Source: Spirodela intermedia (lineage: Eukaryota; Streptophyta; Magnoliopsida; Alismatales; Araceae). From it: 64,000 nt of DNA. The translations under genes were made by a program, and so were the position numbers. This document shows positions 46,620 through 56,484 of this stretch, piece by piece. The notes beneath the pieces are model-generated. The model saw only the letters and a program-made list of their open reading frames with translations, ran no database searches and had not been told where the DNA came from. Position 1 is the first letter of the stretch. Every line of letters starts with the position of its first letter. The DNA lies in contig LR746272.1 in NCBI GenBank assembly GCA_902729315.2, forward strand, positions 9,542,327 through 9,606,326, written 5' to 3'.

Positions 46620-49600
46620 ATGAGCCTCCGGCAGCGGCAGAACTATGGCCGCCACGGGCCGGGTCCTCCGATTGGGGGAGAGGGAGGCAACGAGGGGATG
46701 CCGGCGTACAACATCATCCCCATCCACAGCATCTTGGAGGAGCACCCTGCTCTGCGGTTCCCTGAGGTCCGCGCGGCCATGGCAGGGCTATTCACAGTTG
46801 GCGACCTCCGGAAGCCTCCATTCTTCCCATGGAACGAGAGTATGGACATCCTCGACTGGCTCGGGGCATTCTTCGGCTTCCAGAGGGACAACATACGCAA
46901 CCAGAGAGAACACCTGATTCTCCTCCTGGCCAATGCACAAATGAGGCTTCATCCTCCACCAGATAACGTTGATACACTGGATGCTGGCGTAGTCCGTCAC
47001 TTGCGCCGGAAGCTCCTCAGCAACTATATGTCATGGTGTGCTTACCTTGGTCGCAGGGCCAACGTCCCAGATTCTCGCAGTGTCCGTGGGGCTTCTGGAC
47101 GGGGGCCGCTCCGTGACCTTCTCTATACTTCTCTGTACCTTCTTATCTGGGGAGAGGCAGCAAATCTTCGCTTCATGCCCGAATGCCTCTGTTATATATT
47201 CCACCACATGGCCATGGAGCTCAACCTCATCTTGGAGGACTTCTACGACCGTGAAACGGGCAGGCCGGTGCTCCCTTCCACTTGCGGGGAGAACGCCTTC
47301 CTCTTGAACGTCGTCACCCCTGTTTACTCGACTATCAAGGCGGAGGTGGACGCGAGTCGAAATGGCACGGCCCCCCATTCCGCCTGGCGCAACTACGACG
47401 ACATCAATGAGTACTTTTGGAGTAGCCGATGTTTTGATCTGCTGCAGTGGCCTCTCCATCCGTCCAAAAAATTCTTCGCCGGACCTCCCAGTAAGATCCG
47501 CGTCGGGAAGACGGGTTTTGTTGAGCAGCGCTCCTTCTGGAACATCTTCCGCAGCTTCGATCGCCTTTGGATCATGCTTATACTCTTCCTTCAAGCGGCA
47601 ACCCTTGTGGCTTGGGAGGGAAGCGAGTACCCATGGCAGGGTCTGGAGAGTCGGGACGTTCAAGTTCGTACGCTCAGTGTGTTCATCACCTGGGCATCCC
47701 TTCGTTTCCTACAGTCGATCCTCGATGCCGGCACCCAATATAGCCTGGTCTCGAGGGAGACCCTATGGCTTGCTGCGAGGATGGTCCTCAAGAGCGTCGC
47801 TGCAGTTACCTGGACCATAGTGTTTGGTGTCCTTTATTCCATGATCTGGGACCAGAGGTACCGTGACCGCCGGTGGTCTACAGTAGCGAATGCTCGGGTG
47901 ATGAATTTTCTTGTGGCTGCCGGTGTTTTCATCCTCCCAGAATTCCTTGCCTCCGTACTCTTTGTTCTTCCTTATGTTAGGAACTTCCTAGAAAAGACGA
48001 ATTGGAGGATCCTATATGTTTTGACCTGGTGGTTCCAGAGCCGCACTTTTGTCGGGCGCGGACTCAGGGAAGGGATAGTTGACAACATGAAGTATGCCCT
48101 ATTCTGGGTTGCGGTTCTTTCTGCAAAGTTCACATTCAGCTACTTCCTACAAATTAAGCCAATGGTTGCTCCTACAAAGGTAATTTTGAAGATAAATAAT
48201 ATCGATTACAAGTGGCATGAGTTCTTTGCAAAGACGAACAGATTTGCAGTGGTACTTTATTGGCTCCCTGTCATCTTGATATATTTGATGGACATTCAAA
48301 TCTGGTATTCTATCTTTTCTTCCTTCTTTGGGGCCCTGGTCGGTTTGTTCTCACATCTGGGTGAAATACGAAATCTCCAGCAGCTGAGGCTGAGGTTTCA
48401 GTTCTTTGCAAGTGCATTGCAGTTCAATCTGATGTCCGAGGAGCAGCTCTTCAGGCCAAGGGGTACAATACAGACCAGGTTGCGTGATGCAATCCTCCGG
48501 CTGAAGCTGCGTTATGGGCTGGGCCGTCCATACAAGAAGATTGAGTCAGACCAGGTGCAGGCAACCAGGTTTGCACTGATATGGAATGAGATAATTGAGA
48601 CATTCAGAGAGGAGGACATTGTCAGTGACAGAGAGGTGGAGCTCCTCGAACTGTCACCTAATACGTGGGGTATTAGGGTAATCCGTTGGCCATGCTTCCT
48701 CCTTTCCAATGAGCTGCTACTTGCTCTTCGACAGGCAAAGGAGTTGGGCACTGGAGACAGGATGCTCTGGCAGAAGATATCTAAGAACGAATACAGGCGT
48801 TGTGCAGTTATTGAGTCATATGACAGTGTCAAGTTTTTGCTGCGGAAGATTGTCAAGAAAGGTACAGAGGAGTACCAAATCATTACAAACTTGTTTGACA
48901 GTTTTGATGCCGCAATTGCAGCAGGGAAATTTACGGAAGAATTTCAGATGCGTATTTTGGATACGTTACACTCAACACTGATGACACTAGTTAACCTGCT
49001 GATCAAGCCAAATAAGGATTCGGACAAGGTTGTTAACACATTACAGACAATATATGAAGCTGCACATCGTGATTTCCCAAAGACAAAGAAGTCTTTCGAT
49101 GAGTTGAAGCATCTAGGGTGGTTGCCGGTGAATACAAATACTGTTGGTTTACTTTTTGAGAATGCAATTGAATTGCCAAATGCAGATGATCTGATTTTTT
49201 ATAAGCAAGTAAGACGGCTTCATACAATTCTCACGTCTAGGGAGTCCATGAACAATGTTCCTAGAAATCTGGAGGCTCGGCGACGTATTGCTTTCTTCAC
49301 CAATTCCTTGTTCATGAACATGCCTCGTGCTCCTAAAGTTGAAAAGATGCTTCCCTTTAGTGTTTTAACTCCATACTATAGCGAGGAAGTTTTATACAGC
49401 CGAGAACAGCTACAGAAGGAAAACGAGGATGGCATATCGATCTTATTTTATCTGCAAAAGATTTATGATGATGAATGGGAAAATTTCATTGAACGCATGC
49501 GAAGAGAAGGGATGGATCATGATGATGAGATTTGGGAGGAGAAGCTGAGGGATCTTCGTCTCTGGGCTTCTCACAGAGGACAGACACTAACTCGAACAGT

Positions 49601-51968
49601 TAGAGGAATGATGTACTATTACAGGGCCCTCAAAATGCTTGCGTTTATTGATTCTGCAAGTGAGATGGATGTACAGGGAGATCAGAGAGAACTTGCTTCT
49701 TTTAGCTCTTCATTGATAAGCCAGAATGGCATGGGTGGTTTTGGAGGTTCTAGTATGTCTCTAAATTCTCAGAACCTGAGCAGAACAGGCAGCAGTATCA
49801 GTTCACTTCTCATGGGTCACGAATATGGTACTGCGATGATGAAATTCACTTATGTTGTTGCCTGCCAGATATATGGTTCTCAGAAGAAAAAGAAAGATTC
49901 ACGTGCTGAAGAGATATTGTATTTAATGAAGAACAATGAGGCACTTCGTGTTGCCTATGTTGATGAAGTTAATAAAGCCCCGGGGGAAGTTGATTATTAC
50001 TCTGTTCTGGTGAAATACGATCAAAAACTGAAGAAAGAAGTTGAGATCTACCGGGTAAAACTGCCTGGGCAGTTGAAGCTTGGAGAAGGTAAGCCAGAGA
50101 ACCAGAATCATGCTATCATCTTCACAAGAGGTGATGCTGTACAGACGATAGACATGAATCAGGACAATTACTTTGAAGAAGCCCTTAAGATGAGAAATCT
50201 TTTAGAAGAGTATTCACATTACTATGGTGTACGCAAGCCAACAATCTTGGGGGTTCGAGAACATGTTTTCACCGGTTCAGTCTCATCACTTGCTTGGTTC
50301 ATGTCTGCTCAGGAAACAAGCTTTGTCACCCTTGGGCAACGTGTCTTGGCAAACCCTTTGAAAGTGCGAATGCACTATGGGCATCCGGATGTTTTTGATC
50401 GCCTTTGGTTTCTGGGTCGTGGTGGTATTAGCAAAGCGTCTAGAGTGATTAACATCAGTGAGGACATATTTGCAGGCTTCAACTGTACTTTGCGAGGTGG
50501 AAATGTCACTCACCACGAGTACATCCAGGTGGGTAAGGGGCGGGATGTTGGGCTGAACCAGATATCTATGTTTGAAGCTAAAGTTGCTAGTGGCAATGGT
50601 GAGCAAGTTTTGAGTAGGGATGTATACAGGTTGGGTCACAGATTGGACTTTTTTCGAATGCTTTCTGTTTATTACTCGACCGTTGGTTTCTTCTTTAATA
50701 CTATGATGGTGATTTTGACTGTCTATGCATTTGTGTGGGGTCGCCTTTATTTGGCTCTGAGTGGGCTCGAAGATGCATTCAAAAACTCGGGAACTAGCAA
50801 TAATAAGGCCCTTAGTTCTGTGCTCAACCAGCAGTTCATTATTCAGCTTGGTCTATTTACGGCCCTACCAATGATTCTGGAGAACTCCCTGGAACATGGA
50901 TTTCTCTCAGCCTTGTGGGACTTCTTGACTATGCAGTTCCAGTTAGCTTCTGTCTTTTACACTTTTTCAATGGGGACTCGAACACACTACTTTGGGAGGA
51001 CTATCCTACATGGCGGAGCAAAGTATCGAGCCACAGGTCGTGGCTTCGTTGTGCAGCATAAGAGTTTTGCGGAAAATTATAGGCTCTATGCGCGTAGCCA
51101 TTTCGTGAAAGCAATTGAACTCGGGGTGATGTTGACTGTCTATGCATCACACAGCCCCTTGGCCAAGAGCACACTTGTGTACATTATTATGACAATCTCA
51201 AGCTGGTTTCTTGTGGTATCTTGGGTATTGGCTCCATTTGTTTTTAATCCATCTGGTTTTGACTGGCTGAAATTTGTAGAGGACTTTGATGATTTTATGA
51301 CCTGGATTTGGTATCGTGGAGGTGTGTTCACAAAATCAGAGCACAGTTGGGAGACCTGGTGGTACGAGGAACAAGATCATCTGAGAACAACTGGTCTCTG
51401 GGGAAAGCTTTTGGAGATAATACTCGACTTACGGTTCTTCATTTTCCAATATGGAATTGTATACCGACTGAAAATTTCTGGTGGAAGCACTAGCATAAGT
51501 GTTTATCTGCTTTCATGGATTTATATGGTTGTCGTTGTTGGCCTTTTCGTGGTAATGGCGTATGTTCGTGACAAATATTCTGCGAAGGAACACATTTACT
51601 ATCGATCTGTTCAGTCACTTGTTATCATGTTGGTGATACTGATTTTGGCCTTGTTACTTAAATTCACAGATTTTGAGATTATAGATATCTTTACCAGTCT
51701 TTTAGCATTCATCCCCACCGGATGGGGTCTGCTATTGATCGCTCAAGTAGCCCGCCCATTTGTGCAGTCCACAATTGTATGGGATACTGTTGTTTCTTTT
51801 GCTCGGTTATATGACATTGTGTTTGGCCTTGTAATTTTGGCTCCTGTGGCTCTTCTATCCTGGTTGCCTGGGTTCCAGTCCATGCAAACAAGGATTCTTT
51901 TCAATGAGGCATTCAGCCGGGGCCTTCAGATATCCCGTATTGTGAGTGGCAAGAAGTCTGAGCTTTAG
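46620..51968 (+). CDS. CALS12: Callose synthase, CALS12/GSL5 type, single exon
   Basis: This encodes a 1782-residue 1,3-beta-glucan synthase (GT48) of the plasma membrane, which makes callose from UDP-glucose. Arabidopsis CALS12/GSL5/PMR4, the closest match I recall, makes callose at wounds and pathogen papillae and in pollen walls. The protein starts MSLRQRQNYG, then YNIIPIHSILEEHPALRFPE. The N-terminal Vta1-like region includes LLIWGEAANLRFMPEC and WRNYDDINEYFW. A first membrane-helix cluster (about residues 315-620) is followed by the large cytosolic catalytic region with RTVRGMMYYYRALKMLAF, HEYGTAMMKFTYVV, HAIIFTRGDAVQTIDMNQD and RGGISKASRVINISEDIFAG, then the C-terminal helix cluster ending RILFNEAFSRGLQISRIV. 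The coding region has no intron, as in the CALS11/12 branch. Length is full and no break is seen. Possible splice signals just after the stop (GACAG|GTGATT, then CTCTCAG near 52098) suggest a 3' UTR intron. Confidence 0.96.
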   Translation: MSLRQRQNYGRHGPGPPIGGEGGNEGMPAYNIIPIHSILEEHPALRFPEVRAAMAGLFTVGDLRKPPFFPWNESMDILDWLGAFFGFQRDNIRNQREHLILLLANAQMRLHPPPDNVDTLDAGVVRHLRRKLLSNYMSWCAYLGRRANVPDSRSVRGASGRGPLRDLLYTSLYLLIWGEAANLRFMPECLCYIFHHMAMELNLILEDFYDRETGRPVLPSTCGENAFLLNVVTPVYSTIKAEVDASRNGTAPHSAWRNYDDINEYFWSSRCFDLLQWPLHPSKKFFAGPPSKIRVGKTGFVEQRSFWNIFRSFDRLWIMLILFLQAATLVAWEGSEYPWQGLESRDVQVRTLSVFITWASLRFLQSILDAGTQYSLVSRETLWLAARMVLKSVAAVTWTIVFGVLYSMIWDQRYRDRRWSTVANARVMNFLVAAGVFILPEFLASVLFVLPYVRNFLEKTNWRILYVLTWWFQSRTFVGRGLREGIVDNMKYALFWVAVLSAKFTFSYFLQIKPMVAPTKVILKINNIDYKWHEFFAKTNRFAVVLYWLPVILIYLMDIQIWYSIFSSFFGALVGLFSHLGEIRNLQQLRLRFQFFASALQFNLMSEEQLFRPRGTIQTRLRDAILRLKLRYGLGRPYKKIESDQVQATRFALIWNEIIETFREEDIVSDREVELLELSPNTWGIRVIRWPCFLLSNELLLALRQAKELGTGDRMLWQKISKNEYRRCAVIESYDSVKFLLRKIVKKGTEEYQIITNLFDSFDAAIAAGKFTEEFQMRILDTLHSTLMTLVNLLIKPNKDSDKVVNTLQTIYEAAHRDFPKTKKSFDELKHLGWLPVNTNTVGLLFENAIELPNADDLIFYKQVRRLHTILTSRESMNNVPRNLEARRRIAFFTNSLFMNMPRAPKVEKMLPFSVLTPYYSEEVLYSREQLQKENEDGISILFYLQKIYDDEWENFIERMRREGMDHDDEIWEEKLRDLRLWASHRGQTLTRTVRGMMYYYRALKMLAFIDSASEMDVQGDQRELASFSSSLISQNGMGGFGGSSMSLNSQNLSRTGSSISSLLMGHEYGTAMMKFTYVVACQIYGSQKKKKDSRAEEILYLMKNNEALRVAYVDEVNKAPGEVDYYSVLVKYDQKLKKEVEIYRVKLPGQLKLGEGKPENQNHAIIFTRGDAVQTIDMNQDNYFEEALKMRNLLEEYSHYYGVRKPTILGVREHVFTGSVSSLAWFMSAQETSFVTLGQRVLANPLKVRMHYGHPDVFDRLWFLGRGGISKASRVINISEDIFAGFNCTLRGGNVTHHEYIQVGKGRDVGLNQISMFEAKVASGNGEQVLSRDVYRLGHRLDFFRMLSVYYSTVGFFFNTMMVILTVYAFVWGRLYLALSGLEDAFKNSGTSNNKALSSVLNQQFIIQLGLFTALPMILENSLEHGFLSALWDFLTMQFQLASVFYTFSMGTRTHYFGRTILHGGAKYRATGRGFVVQHKSFAENYRLYARSHFVKAIELGVMLTVYASHSPLAKSTLVYIIMTISSWFLVVSWVLAPFVFNPSGFDWLKFVEDFDDFMTWIWYRGGVFTKSEHSWETWWYEEQDHLRTTGLWGKLLEIILDLRFFIFQYGIVYRLKISGGSTSISVYLLSWIYMVVVVGLFVVMAYVRDKYSAKEHIYYRSVQSLVIMLVILILALLLKFTDFEIIDIFTSLLAFIPTGWGLLLIAQVARPFVQSTIVWDTVVSFARLYDIVFGLVILAPVALLSWLPGFQSMQTRILFNEAFSRGLQISRIVSGKKSEL

Positions 51969-54824
51969 TTCAGTGACAGGTGATTTCTACTTTTAATCTT
52001 ATATTTTGTCTTGAAATTAGAACTATCTTCTGTCTTTCTCCTGGTTTTACCTCAATAACTGAATAAGAACAATTTCAAGTGGGGTTCATGCTCTCAGGTG
52101 AAGCCCTGATGTACTACCTTCTCTCTTTTGTTTGGAAAACTTGTAGGAAATGTTATTTGATGAACTGGGCAACATCTTCCCCTTTGATTTTGACTTTTAG
52201 AAACAACTAAGTTTAATTTACTACAAAAGAGAAGAAGGTTAGAATAGGTACCACTGGATTTATACGAATGATTCTCTCTGTGTGAAGCCGGCACTTTAAA
52301 TGCTGAAGCATGTCCTTTGTGGTAATAAAAGAAGAAACTGATCACTTCAGGTTTTGTATGATCGCTTTTAGCCAATGCCCTCTCTTATTAAAACGAAAGG
52401 GCATAAGAACAATCATGTGGACAACAGAATAATGGCCCTGCATGTTTTAACTCGGGTCAAGTTCTTTATAATATGATGAGTGATGTAGTATTTTTCCTAC
52501 AATCGAACTGAAACAAAATGACCATCTTCCAACTTTCTGAATCAGTTCTCTCTGTAAGACGCTGTTCTTAGGACAGATTAGGTTTTAGCAAATGTATTTA
52601 AAATAGATGTCGAGCAAATGTATGACTCTAGATCATGTAAACTCAGTTAACCTGAAGATATTGGTGGTCTATTTAATAGCCCAGAAATATTTGATTAAGT
52701 TTAAAAAATCCACATTTATATGCGTTATTCTGACAGATATAGGACACTAGATCATGCACACTCAGTTATCCTAAATATGTTTGAGCATCCAATGGGGTGC
52801 CACTATTCATCTATTTCAGCTTTCATCAAGTTTGGACCATTTTTGTCCTGCATCAGACGTCTCATCAACCTTATCTTTTTCATACTTATCAAGATACATT
52901 TTCCATTATATCTCTTAACAAAGTATGTATCCTGCCATTTTGCTTAGTTGGGTAATGTATTTGGGAATTCACAAATGCTACGTTAATGTGAATTATGTTT
53001 CCTTCAGCGTGTAACAGCCAATCTTATCTTGTCCGACGTTGTTTCCTTCTTTTTTTCCTGTGGGTGCATTTGATTTCAAAGGTTATCTTTATCGATTCGT
53101 TCTCAACTGGAAGTCATTTTTGGGGCAGTGTATTTCGTTAACTGTGCTCATCGGACAGAAAGGGTGCATTTAACATATGAAGGTGTTTGTTGCCTTGTGC
53201 ATATCTTAGATGGTTGTGAACCAGTTTATAAATATGATTCAGTAAAGTAGTTTGGATCAAATCGTAGTAATTTCCATTTGTTTATAATGTCTGTCTTCAA
53301 GAAATAAAGGATAGTATCATGTTCACGCTTTGGTTACCTTTTTGTGTGCCCCACTTCCATGACATACTATGATTTTTCTTAACATTCTCACGAACCCTAG
53401 GCTATTCCATATGTTCTTCCTAATTGCCATGGAACGGATATAGTTTTGAGTTGGAGAGAGTAGTAATGTAGCCATGTCGGCGCGATTTCATATGTGTTCA
53501 TCTGCTGTAACTAACATAGAACCAAGCTGCTATATATACGTCCGCTACATCGCCGCCATCCCTCCACAGTCCGTAGTTGTGGATGCGAGGTTGAGTTTTT
53601 CCAGTAGAAAATGTGAATTCAAAGTGGTAGTAAGTTCACAGCATATCTTGCACCCTCAACATTTTCAAAAATTATCGTCTCCGCCAAATGTTCTTTGTAG
53701 AGAAGCATATTTGTTCGCCCGCCCAGCATACTTAGCTTATTTTATCGTTCTACCTGTTCGCCCAGTGGGCAAATGGATTAGGCATCAGCCATCTCTTCTC
53801 GTATTGATTTCTCAGAGTCAGCGCAGAATCCTCGCGACTGCCCCCATGAAATCGAATCTGAATGAGCAAACCAGCTGTTCTTGGAGTGGAAACCGTCCAG
53901 GCTCTGAGTTTTGTTACCAGTATAACGAATTTCGCTTGCTGTGAGCTCATTGGATCTTCTTATTCGCTGCTATATATATACTGACTGACATCGTTTGTCA
54001 ACATCCGCTCTCATATCTCACCGACTGATGTTTTTTTTTTTTCATGGGCTCTGAAGATCCTGCTTCACGTATCTTCTCTTCCAGACTTGGGGTTCCCACG
54101 GTTGATCGGAGAGACTTCGTCTGTGGAAGGATCAACTGCAGTCCTGGAGCTGGTTTTTCCCCTCTGGAGTCTTGTCTTGTCAGCGGAGTTAATAGCTTGG
54201 TTTCACTTCGACCCATCATCGTCATCTGCACGAGAATGCTGCGTCGTAGAGGCCTTCGTAGTTGGTAGAGAGAGAGAGAGAGAGAGAGACAGAGACGTAT
54301 GTCGAATCTTTGCACCGGGTGATTTCTCTGCTGCCCCCGGAAGGGCATTATGTAAAACGTCTGCATTTTTCTAGTTTCAAAACTGTCTGCTTCGGTGGTT
54401 CAGGGACGGCATCAGGGTTCTGGCTTTTGGCAGTGGGAAACCCCGCGTGTGACTGTTTTCCTTTAAGGGTCTGCTAGTCAGAAGTCCTAGAACTGGATAA
54501 AATACTGCCGCCGTCCGCCAGAGTTTCGAGGAGAACAGCCCACCAGAAATTGTGATTAGAGGGACGTTAAATTGCAGTGCTTCTCTCTCTACACAAGAGG
54601 AGAGAGAGAGAGAGAGAGTAAATCATGCAAAGCTATGAATCGGGAGTCATGTCGAAGCATAGGAAACAGACATCATAGGGAAAATGCCAAGGTGAAGCAG
54701 TATAAGACGACCCTGCTGCGAGTGGTTACGAGGCTGGCTGGTAGCCCACCCGCAAAGGTCAAGGCCTAGTACTAGAAGACCTGGTCTGCTTCGTCCTGAA
54801 GCGGCGCACGAAGGAACCATTTTA
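51969..54824. other. Convergent region: callose synthase and NAC 3' flanks
   Basis: These 2.9 kb are mostly AT-rich. The plus-strand frame 53474-53944 (156 codons) resembles nothing I know and has no splice partners. A TATATATA element at about 53971-53979, a short leader and frames at 54044-54374 could mark a small transcript. A GA microsatellite lies at 54267-54290. No gene is called. Confidence 0.45.
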
Positions 54825-56484
54825 TCACAGCGGTAAGAGGGACTGCAGGCAGTCTAGCACTGTAGCTCCCACAGGCAGATGAACCCGGCCGACATCCAGC
54901 TTCCTGTCCACCTCGAAGCCCCAGCCCTCGCCGGCGCCATCTCCGCGCTGAATCTCCGGCAGCGGAGGCGCCGACTGCAGGTCCGAGAAGAACGCGGGTG
55001 GTAGCTGCAGGTTCTCCTGTAGCGTCCGCAGACTGGGGAAGACGGCGGCGGGAGCGGCGGCGGCGGCCCCGGTCTTCGGTGCCGTGGGCGGCGCTGTGGT
55101 GAGGTAGTGCAGCTGGGTGAAACCAGAAACGGGGTATGGGGCGGTGGAGAAGCAGGGCACGTGATCCCTCTCGTTGCGCTCGTAGCTGCAACTCTCGCGG
55201 TCGCCGCCGGATACGGCGCCGCCGCCGAACGGCGAAGAGTGGTCGAGCAGCGCCGGCACCGAGGAAGACGACGGCGAGCCCATGTCTGTGTAGGCGGCGG
55301 CCGGCGCTGCGCCTATGCCCACACGGGTCTTCTTCCCGCCGGCCCCCACCTTCTGAAAGACCCTCGAGACGACCCATTCATCCTACGAGCAGGATGAACA
55401 GAATTGTCTGAATAAGAACTATACAACCAATATCCTCCGTTAACGAGCTAAAACGGCAGAGAGAGCAAGAATACGAGAACCGGTTACTTCTGCAGGGAGG
55501 TGAAAGAACAGTGCTGGATAGATGGGAGGGAATCTAGCAGAGCAACAACAATAAGGTACACGAAGACGATAGCAAATTTGGGTCGGACGGTGAGTGACAG
55601 ACAGGAGATTGCGTGCTCGAGGGGGTACCCTCCCGCGCCGGCACAAGAAAATACAGGAGGGGGAACAGTGCACACGCGAAGAGAGGCCGGATAGGCACAC
55701 GCAACACAGGATATGCAATACAAGAGGAGGACCAAATAGGAGAGAGAGGGAGAGAATAACAGAGTTGGCATGAGGCGGGAGAAGACGATAGACAAGATAA
55801 TAAGCAACAGAAATGGCATGTGAGGAAAAGGTCAACAGATGGATAGTAAAGTGAGTGGAGTAGAATGGCGAAAAGCGGGTAATAGATGAAATCTCTACAA
55901 AAGCGGGAGTTTTTACGACAGAAGGAACCAACCTTGGATGATCGCGAGAGGAAGTGATAGTTGAACTTTCCCTCGAGACGGTATTCGTGCATGACCCAGT
56001 TACTCTTCTCTCCCTTGGGGGCCCTCCCCCTGTAGAAAACCAGGGTTTTCTTCATGCCGACAAGCGCGCATGTTCTTGTGCTGTAGATCTCCCTGTCCTT
56101 GCCGGTGGCCTTCCAGTAGCCGGCATCCGTTGCGCGGTTCGTACGTAGCCCGGTAGGGTACTTCCGATCTCTCAGGCTGAAGAAGTACCACTCCTTCTCC
56201 CCCATCTTAGCCTTTCCTGAAATGAGAGGGCGAGTGAGCGGGATGCAAGCATGAACAAATCACTCGAGAGAGAAAGAGAGAGTGAGGACAAAGGCGGCAC
56301 CAGGAAGCTCCCATGGTTCACACTTGTTGAGGTCAATCTCTGCGATGGCCCTGCTGGTGAAACTACTGTCGAGGACCTTCTTGAGAAGATAGTAGGTTAT
56401 GAGCTCCTCGTCGGTAGGGTGGAAGCGAAAACCTGGTGGAAGCTGAGCATCGCAGCTCTCGAATTGGTGGGCGTGGAAGTCCAT
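54825..56484 (-). CDS. NAC transcription factor, NAM/CUC type, miR164-regulated
   Basis: This encodes a DNA-binding NAC protein of 341 residues. Exons are 56301-56484, 55933-56216 and 54825-55382, the classical three-exon NAC layout, with phases that join WELPG to [12 protein letters not shown] and RSSK to [14 protein letters not shown] subdomains A-E are complete: [89 protein letters not shown] and [11 protein letters not shown]. The C-terminal activation region is Ser/Pro/Ala-rich and ends [10 protein letters not shown]. Within it HVPCFST is encoded by a miR164 complementary site, the mark of the CUC1/CUC2/NAM/NAC1/ORE1 groups. The wording of the NAC domain favours a NAM/CUC-like boundary or development factor over stress NACs, but the exact subgroup is open. 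Start at 56484 is the only sensible ATG. Confidence 0.94.
55145..55165 (-). promoter_or_regulatory. miR164 target site in the NAC mRNA
   Basis: On the plus strand 55145-55163 reads TGGAGAAGCAGGGCACGTG, identical to the first 19 bases of mature miR164. The NAC transcript is the complement and is therefore perfectly paired over miRNA positions 1-19, with mismatches only at 20-21. The frame encodes HVPCFST, the conserved target peptide of miR164-regulated NACs. Cleavage is expected opposite miRNA positions 10-11, near 55154-55155. Confidence 0.93.

Noticed and set aside
47031-47663. 210-codon minus-strand open frame
   Set aside because: It is the complement of the callose synthase coding region with no family resemblance.
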